The notes beneath the pieces were generated by a model. That model worked only from the letters and a program-made list of their open reading frames with translations, searched no databases and had not been told where the DNA came from. The translations under genes were made by a program, and so were the position numbers. A DNA stretch of 64,000 bases from Eulemur rufifrons (Eukaryota > Chordata > Mammalia > Primates > Lemuridae). The stretch is taken from assembly GCF_041146395.1 (NCBI RefSeq), contig NC_090989.1:243402843-243466842 (forward strand). Reading direction: 5' to 3'. Position 1 is the stretch's first letter, and every line of letters starts with the position of its first letter. Positions 1 to 14,865 of the stretch are shown here, one piece after another.

Positions 1-474
1 CATAATGCCTGCCCAACACTCAAAAGATACCCATGTTCTAATCTCTGGAGCCAGCAAATGTTACCTTCTATGGTAAAGGAGGACTTTGCAGAGTAATTTA
101 AGGATCATGAGATGGAGACATTATCTAGGATTATCCGGGTGAATTCTGAATACAGTGCATGTGTCCTTATCAGGAGCAGGCAGAGAGAGATGTGACAGTC
201 AGAAGAGAAGGTGGCCTGTGGTCACAGAACAGAGACTGGAGTGACACGGCCACAAGCCAAGGAATGCCGGCAGCCACCAGAAGCTAGACAAGGCAAGGAA
301 GAGGCAAATTTCCCTTAGAACCTCCAGAGGGAAGCATGGTCAATGTCTTGATTTTAGCTCACTAGAACTGACTTCAGAATTCTGGCCTCCACAACTGTGA
401 GAGAATAAATTTCAGCTGTTTTAAGCCACGAAGTCTGTGGTCATTTGTCACAGCAGCCACAGAACACTAATGCA
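1..474 (+). repeat. LTR fragment, MaLR/ERVL type (MLT1-like)
   Basis: Recognised by wording shared with mammalian MaLR/ERVL LTRs: 'gtgtccttat', 'agccaaggaatgccggcagccaccagaagct', 'cctccacaactgtgagagaataaatttcagctgttttaagccac', then an end like 'cactaatgca'. The left edge lies outside the window. There is no internal retroviral coding sequence next to it, so it is probably a solo LTR. The subfamily name is uncertain. Confidence 0.7.
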
Positions 475-2160
475 ATATCCCAGTCTAAAGCAGGCAAGTG
501 GTCTTGCTTACCACAAGGCTGTAGGATATTCACCTTCTGGCTGACCAGTTCCTAAAGGCAATCCCCACCCTCGGTGACTGTCCCTACACCTTGGTGAGGG
601 ATGAACAAGACACTGGCTTACAAGCTCTGGCTGCAGCTCCTCTGAGTACGCACTGGCCAAGTGTGTCAGCTGTAACTGAGACGTGTGCGCCCAGTCATGT
701 GAAAACTACCTGGGACAATTCCATTTATTATTAAACACACATTTCCTAAAATCCTTAGTTTAAAATCATCTCTCTGCCCAGGAAGTCATTAAAATATGCA
801 CCTGACACAATTATATACACACCTGTAATCCTGATGTCAAATAAAGAGCTCCGCAAATCTAAAAACCAGAGCGTTTTAAATAGGAAAAAGGTGAGAAAGA
901 GACAGTTCACTAACCTTAGTTATTGATTAAACTTTGAAAGAATAAAACATATACTGGGGAAATCATCGTCAATTGAAGAAAGAATTGCTGTACTTGTGAA
1001 TCAAATTCATTCCACTTATGAGCTCCATTATCTCCAAGTAGTAACAAAATTGAAAAGAGGTTATTGCATTTAAAGGTTTAATTTAAATTTAGGTCCTTCA
1101 ACAGCCAGTTCAATGATTTATCACACTGATTGAATTCTAATTCTCTTACTATATTGAATTCCAGAAAACCATTTCCTTCAAATATCAGTACCACAGTTAT
1201 AGGAATTCCATAATCCTCAAAAAAAATAATGTAGTTTATACATCATTTAATTGAACGAGGCAGTGTTACTATTGCATAAAAGTGGTGGTACTATGCACAG
1301 GAGTGCTAGGAGGCATGGTGTTTCTTTTCAGGTAGTCTTCTAGAAAATTCAGCTTTGTAAAATGATAAAGTATCAACAGCTTGCTGTATCATAAATATGG
1401 AAAGAATTATATGTAACTACTAGAACACAGAGATAACAATCTAAATAACTCACTTTTCTTCCATTGGGGCTTAATCCCCTTTCCTACCGCCTCACTCCAC
1501 ACCACACTCTACACAAAAGTGACTTACTATCTCAATGTAAAGTAATGGTAATTCAAATCTGAATGTGGATTCATTCTAAGTAAAGATTATGGCAGAAACT
1601 TCCTAGCTGTTTAAAAACTATTTCATATTCTTCATGGGCACACAGCTAGACTAGATTTCCCAGCCTTCCCTAATCAGACTTGAGTATAAGACTGAATGAG
1701 ATATGGCCAATCAAATGCAGACACAGTAATGTGAGTTGTTCTAAGCCTGGCCCACAAATCCCTAAGGAAACAATTCTCCACATTCCTTACCTAATCTGCA
1801 CCAGCCTCGGGAACTACGTGTTAAAGAAGGCTGGCACAGCCAGAAAATGGAAGGAGTCTGAAGGAATAAAAACAAACTATTGGCATTTACTTCTTGCAGT
1901 AGCTAACATCGACTTTACTAAAATGGTGGTTTTGTTTAATTTGTTAACTTACATGTTGATTCAGTTAAAACAAAAACACATTGGGTACTCAAGGCATGCC
2001 AGAAAATAAGGAAACAAATGACAACCCAGAAAACTTACCAAGTCAAGGAAACAACACAAGTAGACAAAGATCCAATGATGCACGGTCCTAAGTCCTATGC
2101 ATGAAATGTGTAGAGAGTTCTGGAAGGTTCTGTGGAAATGGGAGAACAATGCTAGCCCAA
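475..2160. other. Intergenic, AT-rich, nothing recognised
   Basis: No coding exon, RNA gene or clear repeat was recognised. Short ORFs here, such as 1680-2009, have no recognisable domain. A splice-like minus-strand segment at 2129-2039 is listed under rejected items as a decoy. Confidence 0.5.
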
Positions 2161-2179
2161 GTTGATTCTTGAAGTACAG

Positions 2180-2470
2180 GCATGGCAGGGGCCTTTCCAA
2201 ACACAGGAAAAATCATTTGCAAGAGCTGCAATGTGCCAGAGAGTGTGGGGTCTGTGGAGATGGAACAGTGGCAGGTAGTAAGAGATGAGGCTGCACGTAC
2301 AGGCAGGGCAGAGATAACTGCATGCTTGGTATTTTCTGCAACACCCTTCACACATTAGTACCTCTGCCTAATAATGTTAATACCTTTGCTACAGAGACTG
2401 GAGTTTATCCTAAAGGCAATGGAAAGTCAGTGAAGGTTTTTATGGTAGGTACAAACATTTAAAACTGTGA
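2180..2470. repeat. Possible old LINE/L2-like fragment
   Basis: Phrases such as 'aagagctgcaatgtgccagagag' and 'gagtttatcctaaaggcaatggaaagtcagtgaaggttttta' resemble a widespread ancient LINE-derived sequence. Divergence is high and the ends are not visible. Confidence 0.4.
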
Positions 2471-3033
2471 TTTGCGAAAAACATCCACATATTAGGTAGA
2501 GGATAGGCTTTTTCCCTTAGTGGGTAGCTTGGTTAATGAAAGCAAAGAACCAGCAATAGATCACGTTTACAAGGTACTGGAATTCTTATATCACAAATCC
2601 AAGGTGATATACATGTGACTCTTAACCCACCTTCTAAAATATATCCAGGGTAATATTTTCCAAAAAATATATATTCAGTTAGGCAAATTACTCCCTTATA
2701 TATCTGAATGTTTTATCACTTTTTACATATTATATATTAATCACAGAGAATTTCTATCCTATGTCTTTTTCTAGATTCATATTAAAGGAGAGAAGGAAAA
2801 ACACCCAGAAAGGGACAATAAATACAAAGCAACATTCCATCTATCCAGAGTTTAGCTGTCAAGCAACCATACCCATGAGAACCATCCATAAAGTGAAAAG
2901 GTCTTTGAGAGGGGAAGAAAGATGTCACACTGGCTACTGACTAAAGACGTGGCACTTTTCCCATAGGAAAATCCCTCAAAACCTTATTTTGACAGTTAAA
3001 ATTGTATGAAAATCAAATTGTATAAAAAAGATA

Positions 3034-3048
3034 AGCATCTAATTTTTT
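3034..3048. repeat. Target-site duplication, left copy (L1)
   Basis: agcatctaatttttt here is identical to 7397-7411 and flanks the L1 between them. Read on the minus strand, the restored empty site is TTTT|AAAAAATTAG, a classic L1 endonuclease target. Confidence 0.9.
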
Positions 3049-3294
3049 TATTTCAGGATATCATGGGGGTACAAACATTTTGGACACATGTATGACTTTG
3101 CCACACCCCTGGCATGACTAGAGGCATGCCCTTCCCCTCTACAACATTCACCGCGTCCATTAGTTGTGAGTTTACCGACCCACAACCCTCAATGAATATT
3201 ACTACCATGTGAGAACCTTAGTGTTGATCAGTCAGTGCCAATTTGATACCGAGTACATGTGGTGCCTATTCTTCCATTCTTGTGATACCTCATT

Positions 3295-6239
<2,945 letters not shown>

Positions 6240-6251
<12 letters not shown>

Positions 6252-7396
6252 AGGTGGGCCCTAGTGTTATGTTCTTATCAGATGATCAAAACCAATCCCC
6301 TAGACTGAATCAACATTCTGCCCCCTTTTGCTTAGTTCCAAGGTCCCACAGATTTACATCAGTTGCACAGAGAAAGCGACTTTTCTCCCTTCTCCCTGCC
6401 TCCAAGGGCAGCGTCTGCTCTGTCGGGCTGGGGGAGGGGCATTGTCTGAGTCTGCCACATGTCCCAGCCCAGAAAATGTTTTTTCTCATTTCTCCCCTCC
6501 TTCAAGAGCGGGAGCCTGCTCTGTCGGGCAGAGGCATTGCCTGGGCTTGCCCTGCTGAGCTGGGGAAGGGGTGGTGCCCAGAACCACAATGCACCATAGC
6601 ATTTTTAGGCTATGGACTCCCCAGATGGTGGCTGCCCACCCAGAGAGCCAGCACTGGAGGCAAATGCTGGTGGGTTGGGGGGACAGAGGGTGCCGGGTTT
6701 GGCAGGCTGTCTCAATGAGCCGCCGGCTGTCTCCACTGCTTCCCTGACGCAATGACTCACGTCAGTCCAACAGGGGGTCCTGTACTCTCCGTCTGACCCT
6801 GTGCCAGCCAAATCTTTGGTGGTTTCCAGGGCCAGAGCCTCCTTTTCAGCGTTCATCTCCTTTGTTCTGGCCCCAGTGACTTCCAGAGGCGAAGTGCCTG
6901 TCTCCAAACTGTGGGCCCCGGAAGGGTCCACTCAGACCAGTCCCTCCCCCGCCCACTGTGGACCTAACACACAGCACTGGAGAGTGCAAATGTTTCCCGC
7001 TATTGTCTCTTCTCCACACAGCCTGTCATCCTGAGCCACAACTTTGCACTGACTTTAGGCACTTCCCTGCCTGAGTGGATGTGGACATCAGTGGAGGAAG
7101 AGTTGCCCTCCTATGAGTCAGATCACACTGCCCTGGCCAGCCAACAGCGCGGCCATTCCACACTCTATTCCCTATTGTATATCTCACACTCTTCAGACTT
7201 TGTGGTTGATTCTCCAATTCACCTTTTTTATTTTTTTTCAGTGCTGGTTCTCCCGCGCTGCTTCTCTCCAGATTCACAATGCTGTTCTTGTGGGAGAGCG
7301 ATCCACTCATGTGTAGCTGTCCGCGTTCTTCACCTCCTACTCTGGAAGCAGAGAGCCAGGACATCGTCACTAATCCGCCATTTTTTTGAGTCGCTC
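6240..7396 (-). promoter_or_regulatory. L1 5'UTR (promoter region) with imperfect tandem units
   Basis: A GC-rich block next to the 5' target-site duplication. In plus orientation two related units are visible: around 6370-6475 ('ctccctgcctccaagggcagcgtctgctctgtcgggctggg') and 6480-6575 ('cccctccttcaagagcgggagcctgctctgtcgggcag'). In L1 this region holds the internal RNA polymerase II promoter. Assignment rests on its position at the L1 5' end; I cannot match it to a named lemur L1 subfamily. Confidence 0.65.
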
Positions 7397-7411
7397 AGCA
7401 TCTAATTTTTT
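7397..7411. repeat. Target-site duplication, right copy (L1)
   Basis: agcatctaatttttt, identical to 3034-3048. The following 'aaaattaac' belongs to the tail of the older L1 at 7412-9255. Confidence 0.9.
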
Positions 7412-9255
7412 AAAATTAACATAGGTTTTGAAGAGCAGCTTTAGGTTTATAGAGAAAATGGACAGAAAATACATATAACCCTCTTCTACCCTGAATGTAG
7501 TTTCCCTTGTTATTAACCTCTTGCATTAATGTGGTATATTTGTTCAAATTTGTGAACCACTATGGATACATTAAGTCCATAGTGTACATTAGGCTCACTC
7601 TTCTGTATTGTACACGCCATGAGTCTTGACAAATGCATAGCGTCAATTATCCACATTTACAGGATCATACAGAATAGTTTCACCGCCCTATAAATCCCTC
7701 ATGTCCATCAATTCATCCCTCCATTTCTCTCACTCCCTGAAACTCTAGCAATCACTGATCTTTTTATTGTCTCTATAGTTTTGCCTTTTCCAGAATATCA
7801 TATAAATGCAAGTATGTAGCCTTTTCTGACTGGCTTCCTTCACATAGTAATAAACATTTAAGGTTCCTCCATAACTTTTTATGGCTTGATAGCTCATTTC
7901 TTCTTATCACTGAATAGTATTCCATTGTATGGATGTACCATAGTTTATCCGTTCAACTACTGAAGGACATCCTGATTGCTTCCAATTTTTGCCAATTATG
8001 AATAAAGCTGCTATAAACATTCATGTGTAGGTTTTTGTGTGGATGAAAGTTTTCAACTCATTTGGGTAAATAACTAGAAGCTTGATTGCTGGATTGCATG
8101 GTATACCATGTTTGGCTTTGAAGAAACTGCCAAACTGTCTTCCAAAGTGACTGTACTAGTTTGCATTCCTAACAGTAATGAATGAGAGTTTCTCTTGCTC
8201 CACATTCTCACCAACATTTGGTATTATTAGTGTTTTAACACATTAACTACCATGTGAGTTGCATTTAACTCATGCTAGTTTTCAGCCCAGGGCCTTGGGA
8301 AGCATTTATAACTCACTTGTCTCTTTACCTTGGGAGCTGTGTGAACTATTTTTCAAGTTGCATATAACTCATGCACAGAAAACAATACAAAATAACAAAG
8401 TTTTCATTAAATTTCATTAAATTTTTCATTAAATTTTCATTTTGTTTTCAAAGTTTTTATTCTATTTTTGTAATAAAACACAGTGACCCCAAGGAAAAAA
8501 ATATTTTTCTAATGTGGCAGTCAATGTGTTAAACTTTAGTCCTTCTAATAGGTATATAGTAGTATCTCATTGTTGTTTTAACTTGCAATTCCCTGATGAC
8601 ATTTGATGTTGAGCATCTTTTCATATGATTATTTTCCATCTGTATATATTCTTCGGTAAAGTGTCTATTTGGGTCTTTTGTCCAATTTTTAATTGGGTTG
8701 TTTTGCTACTGTTGAAATAAGAGTTTTTTGTATATTTTGGTTAATAGCTTTTTATCAGATATATGGTTTTGTAAAGATTTTCTTTCAGTTTGTGGCTTCT
8801 CTTTTCATTCTCTACCAGTATGTTTTGCAGAGAAAAAGTTTTTAATTTTAATGAAATCCAACTTATCAATTTTTTTCTTTCATGGATCATGCTTTTGGTG
8901 TGGTATCTGAAGTCATCATCAAACCCAAGATCACCTATATTTTATCCTAGGTTATCTTCTATGAATTTCAGTTTACATTATACATTCGGGACTTTAATCC
9001 ACTTTTAGCTAATTTTTGTGATAGGTGTAGATTCATTTTTTTTGCACGTCATATTGTTTTTTCAGAACCATCTATTAATAAGACTATCCTTTCCCCACTG
9101 AACTGCCTTTGCTACTTTGTCAAAGATCAGTTGATAATATTTGTGCAGCTCTCTATTCTGTTCTACTCATCTATTTTTCTGTTCTTTTATCAATACCACA
9201 ATGTCTTGATTATTGCACCTTTACAATAAGTCTTGAAGTCAGTTAGCGACTTCCT
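7412..9255 (-). mobile_element. Older L1 (L1M-type) 3' fragment, antisense
   Basis: Reads as antisense L1 3'UTR then ORF2 3' region: 'cttgttattaacctcttgcattaatgtggtat', 'tattccattgtatggatgtaccatagtttatccgttcaac', 'tgaataaagctgctataaacattcatgtgtaggttttt'. It is more diverged than the neighbouring L1, which inserted into its A-tail. It is interrupted at 8239-8528 by a TTAA-flanked element and continues cleanly on the other side. Confidence 0.9.
8235..8532. mobile_element. piggyBac-like MITE with TTAA duplications
   Basis: Element 8239-8528 (290 bp) is flanked by TTAA at 8235-8238 and 8529-8532. The L1 sequence joins perfectly if the insert and one TTAA are removed (agtgttttaa / actttagtcc). 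Terminal inverted repeats: CACATTAACTACCATG at the left, and the complement of the right end reads CACATTGACTGCCACA (12 of 16 match). The interior has two related motifs, gagttgcatttaactcatgc (8257) and aagttgcatataactcatgc (8357). There is no coding capacity, so it is non-autonomous. TTAA duplication is the hallmark of the piggyBac superfamily. Confidence 0.75.
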
Positions 9256-10320
9256 AACTGTTAATAAGAAAGGAGAAAAAAAGACTTACCACAAGAAGGT
9301 TTGTGAGTGACCCACTAAATATCTCTAACTTGGTGAGAAAGCACCTAGAAGCCTAGACTATTCAGCCAGCCTGGATGGATCCCCGAGTGAAGGCAATGTG
9401 TGGCAGAGCCCTCAGCTAACCCCCGAAGAACCTGATGAATACATAAGAAATAAACCAGTGCCATTTTAAATAAATGAGGTTTGCATTTTTTTGTTCCTAC
9501 CACAAAGCCTAGCTGATCCCGGCCCCAGAGTCCTGATCTAGAAATACTTTCAACTACTTTAATGAAGGAAAACCACTTTTGATCTCTGACTCCTTCTTCA
9601 AGAGCAGAACAAATAAGTACCAAAAATGCTTCTCTAAGCATAGCCATATAACAATAGATGTCACATTTTTAAGAAATAAGATGTAAAACCCTCAGCTTTG
9701 GCAGATAAAGAAAGACAGGGCTCTTAGATTGTAATTATTCAGAAGTTAGAGGGTATCTGTACTCAGTAATGGAACGGGTTTTAGTCTGAACGTCAGTTAG
9801 TCAGGGAATCTTCCTACCCAAGAGAGAACAGAACTCCTCCCGCCATCGCAGGGAGGCTGGAAGAACGGACAGGCAGTCGGAGCAGACAGCAGGTACAGCT
9901 GCCACACCACACCTCACGCAGACAGCAGCCCTGACACTCAGTGATTAGTTGCTTGTATTTGTGGAGGAAGCTGGATTCAGATCCTCAGTGAATAAAGGAA
10001 AAGATTTTAAACTTGAAGAAAGTTTTGACCAATTTCATTAGAAGAGACTGAGAAACTCATGCAATGAAGGTAGCTAATTTTGGAACAGACTTGTGGCGAG
10101 GAACAAGAACAAGGCAGGACACACAGGACCATCAGCAGAACGTCACAGGTTAACCAGACTGGCCAAAAGAAGACCATCCTCAGCCATGGGGTATGTGTCC
10201 CCACCAGATCCTTGTGAGGAAGGACTGAAAGTTCATATTGCATCCCATTCTCTGAACTGTTACCATTATTGCGAATATTCACATTTTACCACAAGGGACA
10301 CATTGTAATTAATAATAGAG
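9256..10320. other. Intergenic, no recognised gene
   Basis: Contains a modest GC-rich patch (about 9830-9930, with scattered CpGs) but no domain-bearing ORF and no clear repeat. Nothing further can be supported. Confidence 0.4.
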
Positions 10321-10545
10321 CAGGTGTCAGCAAATAGAGTGTACGGTCCAAACACTGCTAATTGTAAATAAAGTGTTCTTGGAGCACAGCCACACCCACT
10401 TGTTGATGTTATTACCTAAGTCTGTTTTAGCACAACAACAGAGTTGAGTAGTTGCAACAGAGACCAGTGGCTTGCAAAGCCTAAAGTATTTATTATCTAG
10501 CTATTCACAAAGAAAAAGTTTGCTAAAAGCTGATCTAGAGAGTAG
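10321..10545 (+). mobile_element. hAT-Charlie-type MITE
   Basis: Starts 'caggtgtcagcaaatag', then 'gtaaataaagtgttcttggagcacagccacacccactt', 'gagttgagtagttgcaacagagacc', and ends 'aaaaagtttgctaaaagctgatct'. This matches a common mammalian hAT-derived family with CAGGGGTCAGCAAAC termini. The same family recurs at 15318, 25915 and 56325. The family name is not assigned. Confidence 0.8.
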
Positions 10546-11664
10546 GATTTAGTCGGCCAATAAATCTTTTTGTTGTCTTTGGGAAACTTCAAGTTTTACA
10601 AAACGATTCCACTATCTTTATTTTAAAGGCCCTATCTGTCTACCAATGTCAATATTCTGTACCTCCAAGAAATTGTTAATGGCACCTACTCTGAGGACAG
10701 GGACCGGAGGGTTTGGGATACAAACACCACCTACTCTTCACTGTATTCTTTCTGTTCATAATGACTATATTATCAAGAGCACATGTTAAACTCAATTTCT
10801 CTCTACATACATATACATATATGCACACATTTTTTTTAACTTGTTAATTTAAAAAAATGGTTCTAGCCACCAAGTTTATATGGATTGTAGGTGTCATTAG
10901 GGTTCATTTTTATTTAATTTAGCAATTATAATAGTAAAATAATCTTATAAGCTAGAAATGGAACAATATGAATCTTACAATTCTGCTTTATTTTTCAAAA
11001 TCTATGCGCATATATAGGCATTGAAAAGACTGAAAGGATATACATCACAATGTTAACAAAATGTATACATTAAAGGAGAGTATAACGTTTTAACAGTCAA
11101 CATGGATTCCTTTTCATTATTGAAAAGAAAGAAATTTTTTAAAGATAACGGAGTGAGTAGGAGAGAGCACAGGGAATCTCCCAGGATGCTGGTCACATTC
11201 TGTTCCTAATCTGGGGCCTGTGACATGGGAATGTCCAAAGTGTGAGAATTCATCCAGCTGTACATACATATATTTGCACATTTGGGGGTATATATATTAT
11301 ACTTAAATAAAACATTTTTTAAAAAAGAGTATAGAGCTCAAAAGGGAGGGGGAAAGCATGCATACCTCATCCCTTATAGAATTTCATGCAGTCAGCCTTG
11401 ATCAACTACCTCCCACAGACTGGCCTCCACGCTAAGTATGAACATGAAGACACACAGAACATGCATTTACAGAGCTTGGTGGAGCACACAGGCAATGTAT
11501 GTAAAAGCACACAAATAACTACATACTTACAAGCATGTGAGCTGTTGTTGGATTCACTTACAAGTTCATAGATATCCAACTAAACTATCTCAAGCAAAAG
11601 GGAAATTCACTGGCTCAGAGATTCCAAGGAAGGGTTCAGAAGCCAACTAAGGGCAGGAAAGATC
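10546..11664. other. Intergenic, AT-rich, nothing recognised
   Basis: No gene or clear repeat seen. The short ORF 11386-11571 has no recognisable features. Confidence 0.45.
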
Positions 11665-11890
11665 TAGGCCAAAGGTTCTCAGTGGAGATGATTTTGGCCC
11701 CCTATGGGACATTTCACAATGTCTGAAGACATTTCTGTTTGTCAAAACTAGGGGAATGCTCATGGCATCTAGCGGATGAAGGCCAGGGGTGGTGTCAGAC
11801 ACCCTAGGATGCCCATGACAGCCCCTGACAACAAAGACAGACTTGGCCCAAGATGTCAACACTGCCGAGGCTGAGAAACCCCGACTCAGG
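11665..11890 (+). mobile_element. MER20 (hAT-Charlie MITE)
   Basis: Reads 'ggttctcagtggagatgattttggccccctatgggacatttcacaatgtctgaagacatttctg' to 'gacagcccctgacaacaaagacagacttggcccaagatgtcaacactgccgaggctgagaaacccc', which follows the MER20 consensus end to end. Confidence 0.9.
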
Positions 11891-11904
11891 CTTTTGTTAC
11901 TAAA

Positions 11905-12056
11905 AAGTATGGTCTGTTGACCAGCAGCCTTCAACGGCACCTAAAAGTAGGTCAGAAATTAAGAATCTTGGCCCCACCCCAGATTATTTAAATCCAAAAT
12001 TACACAAGATCCCAAGGGTCTCTTAAGCACATTTAGGTTTCAGAAGCACAACCCGC
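11905..12056. mobile_element. MER5-type MITE fragment
   Basis: Contains 'agtatggtctgttgaccagcagcc', 'aagaatcttggccccaccccaga' and 'cttaagcacatttaggtttcagaagcac', in the order seen in MER5-family hAT elements. It is diverged. Confidence 0.6.
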
Positions 12057-12354
12057 GGCTCCTACCACAACTGGAGTCAGGTAATGACTTTGCCAGGCAC
12101 GCCTCTCGCTGCGTGACCTCCCTTCTCTCACTCAGATGAGATTCTGCCTCACGCAGGTTCCTGAGACTCACACCTCAAACCTCCCTCCACACCAGAGGCA
12201 CTGACTTTTCCTCAGGTGCTGAGCTTACCAAATAATAGGTAGCTCTGATAGTCACAAAGGCAAATAATGGGGGTCCTAGCAGAGCCCTACCTGGATTTGG
12301 GGTCAGAAAAGCCTACACTGAAAATTTAAGCTGATTTCTGAAAAATAAGGACAG

Positions 12355-12860
12355 CTAACATGACAAACTAAGACACTTGTCAAATATTTACTGAGCACCT
12401 ATTATGTTCCAGACACTGTCGTGACCCGGGAATCCATCAGTGAAAAGGACAAAGTCCTGCCCTGGCCCTCGAGGAGTTTCTCCTCCAGTGAGCAGAAGCA
12501 GATGAACATACACATGGAGACAACCTGATCCTACTGCAGCAAGTGACAAATGCTAAGACGTGGAGGAAGGAAGGAAGGAAAGCATTTGGGGAAGAAAGGA
12601 TGATGTGGCAGAACACCTAAGGCACAGGACAAGTATGTCAGGAAGGATTCTCCAAATGAGTCAGCCAAGCACCCAGGGGAAGGGCGTTCTACAGAGAGAG
12701 ATCAGCAAATAAAGAAACCCGGAGGATGAAGACAGCTTGGCAGGTTGGTTCAAGCACAAGGACAGGGCTGAAGGGGAAAGCTGAGGGTGCAGAATGAGGG
12801 AAACACGGTCCTAGTGGTTACGTTAATGTAAGATGGACCTTCGGGAGGGAGAGTGTGGGG
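12355..12860. repeat. L2 LINE fragment
   Basis: 'aaatatttactgagcacctattatgttccagacactgtc' followed by 'aaagtcctgccctggccctcgaggagtttctcctccagtg' and 'aggaaggattctcc...gaggatgaagacagcttggcagg' is the familiar wording of ancient L2-type LINE sequence. Confidence 0.7.
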
Positions 12861-12988
12861 TGCAGACTGCCTCGGGCTCCCGGCTCCGGCTGCCTCAGTT
12901 TGCATCTGTGATCTGCCATTTATTCCAAGTTTACTGGGAGTCTCAGAGGGGTGTGAGGGTTACAAGTAATATGTGAAAGCACCTTACG

Positions 12989-13145
12989 ACAGGAGGTGGC
13001 CAAACGTGTCGGGCTGCCTGTTTTGTATGGCCCATGACCTAAGAATGTTTTCTTTTTACATTCGTAAATGGTTACATTTTAAATGGTCACATAAGTACCT
13101 ACCCTCATAATCCTTGATTTTGCCTCTTGGTTCGCAAAACCTGAA
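12989..13145 (+). mobile_element. hAT MITE fragment, diverged
   Basis: 'aggaggtggccaaacgtgtcgggctgcctgttttgtatggcccatgacctaagaatg' looks like a degraded member of the CAGGGGTCAGCAAAC family, but without clear ends. Confidence 0.45.
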
Positions 13146-14180
13146 CTGGTGAGTACGTGGCCTGTTACAATAGAGTTTGCCGTAGAACCAGGCCATCCCT
13201 ACCATCCACCTTCTCAACCGTAGCCAGGCACTACCTGAGGCTCTTGTATCCTGTTTTACAGTTAACACGCAGGCAAGTAACTTTCCAAGAACGGATCAAC
13301 TTAACTCTAATTCTGGAATTAAAACCAAGGTTGCTATGTTCCCCACACCCATGATCTTTTCGTCTGTCATATGCAAACCACACAATTACGCCCTCTATTA
13401 ATTTGCTCTTCCCTGCGTATGTGACACAGGCAACTAAATGAATTATATATATAGCATGTTGCTCGTGGTAGAACCAAAACAAAGCGGGAGCTGAGGACCA
13501 GAAAAGGAGGTAGTTATTTTTGAGGGTGGTACTTAAACCAATTTATTGTCCTCCTTTTTACTTTTCTCCTTTTTCCAATTTTCTATAATGAGAATGTTAC
13601 TTTTGTAATAAGAGAAAATACTTTTTATAAAGAAAGAAAGCAGAAATAATCAGCTTTACCCAGAGTAGCTACATTGTACTTTTTAAAGACAGCACTATTT
13701 TGACAGCCAAAAAAGACACTGAGGAATTACAGCATTACAAATTCAAGATCATGTCTATGAACTTGGCTTGGAAAAAACCCTCCGCAAAAATACAACCTAC
13801 CATCTGTACAATGTATTCAAAAATGATTAGCATAGTATGAAAAAATAATGCTGGAACAGCAGAATTTTTTTTTTTTTCCCATTTTTTAAGAATGCTTCCT
13901 GCTCGGTATTATTTTCAGATTTCTCCATAAGGTACATAAGCAAAGGCGAAATGGAACATCAGGTCAAGAAGATGGAAACAGAAAGTAAACAAAGATGAGA
14001 AAGGAACATTAAATACTCTTTACTGAAGATGTGACACTGCTCTAGAAATTTCACTGAGCCCAAGAGAGGATCTTTGTCCACACGCGCCAACATCAAGCAC
14101 TGCGCTGGGAAACCTCCCATTTCTGGCTTCAAACGTGAAGCCTGGGTCCTACTTATACCACCTCAGCCATCAAAAGCTAT
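13146..14180. other. Intergenic, nothing recognised
   Basis: No domain-bearing ORF or assignable repeat was found. The 13231-13482 and 13157-13354 ORFs overlap on opposite strands and show no recognisable protein. Confidence 0.4.
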
Positions 14181-14215
14181 AATGCTGCTTCTCTGACAGC
14201 AGGACTCTCACGCTC

Positions 14216-14386
14216 ATGTCATTGAAGGTGAATCAGCAGAGCCTGCAGATCAAGAAGCCCCGAAAAAGTGCTGCTCAGAAGACTGCAGAGAGCTGGGGCA
14301 GCGTGGAGCACCCTGGGCCCCGGCTGCGGCGTCTCACCGAGCAGGACGCCATCTTGCACGGGCCCCTCAACTCCCTGGATCCCTAA
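14216..14386 (+). CDS. Unassigned GC-rich small ORF, 56 codons
   Basis: ATG at 14216, TAA at 14384, with an in-frame stop upstream at 14180. The product starts MSLKVNQQSLQIKKPRKS, is basic at the N-terminus, and ends LNSLDP. It is much richer in G+C and CpG than its surroundings, a sign of either a retro-inserted coding fragment or a real small exon. A 3' splice-like site (ctgcttctctgacag) lies just upstream at about 14199, and AATAAA overlaps the stop region (14385-14390). I do not recognise the protein, and no function is proposed. It could equally be chance. Confidence 0.25.
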   Translation: MSLKVNQQSLQIKKPRKSAAQKTAESWGSVEHPGPRLRRLTEQDAILHGPLNSLDP

Positions 14387-14602
14387 TAAATAAGAGAGTC
14401 AGGCTGAGAACCCCCACCCAAAAGCCCTTCTATGCTTTTGTGATCTTAAATTGTGAAGTCGTGCTCTACATTTGTAAAACTATATGCTGATAAAGTAAAT
14501 CCCAATGTCGGTTTTAGGAAATTGTGCCCAACCATGAACATTCACGATTCTTGCCAAAATGAAAAAACTTTAAATATCAAATTTATACCTATTACAAAAT
14601 AT

Positions 14603-14865
14603 TTACCACATGGACTGAGGGCCTCTAAGGATTTGGGGATGTTCCATTTGCATCTGAAAAGCAGGTTGGGCAGGTTTTACTCCTGTCTTGTTAGTCAGCA
14701 CAGGAGGATCCACGTTGATGGGCTTCTGCTTGTAGAAAATGCAGCCACACCAAGAAGTCATCAAGAGAAAGACCTCCAGCCCCTTACAGCTGCAGGAAGC
14801 TTGATGCCTGACACAGAACTCCAACTCTCTGGCCAGAATTGCTGAATCAAGCCAGAAGACAAACC
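14603..14865 (-). other. Candidate terminal exon with 86-codon open frame
   Basis: On the minus strand a strong acceptor (CTTTTTTATTCTCCAG|GG at 14866) opens a frame that runs to TAA at 14603. The frame reads FVFWLDSAILAREL, then after the next 18 residues VFLLMTSWCGCIFYKQKP and a hydrophilic tail ending GPQSMW. A weak hydrophobic stretch (VFLLMTSWCGCIF) is visible. A donor-like site, GCT|GTAAGG, lies inside at 14787. The first two bases would complete a codon left by the candidate exon at 31372-31294. There is no recognised homologue. It may be a splice decoy. Confidence 0.2.

Noticed and set aside
2039..2129. Minus-strand segment with a strong acceptor (CCCATTTCCACAG) and donor (TTG|GTAAGTTT)
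   Set aside because: Frames are short, no homologue, partly old repeat-like surroundings. Kept only as a measure of how often decoy exons appear here.
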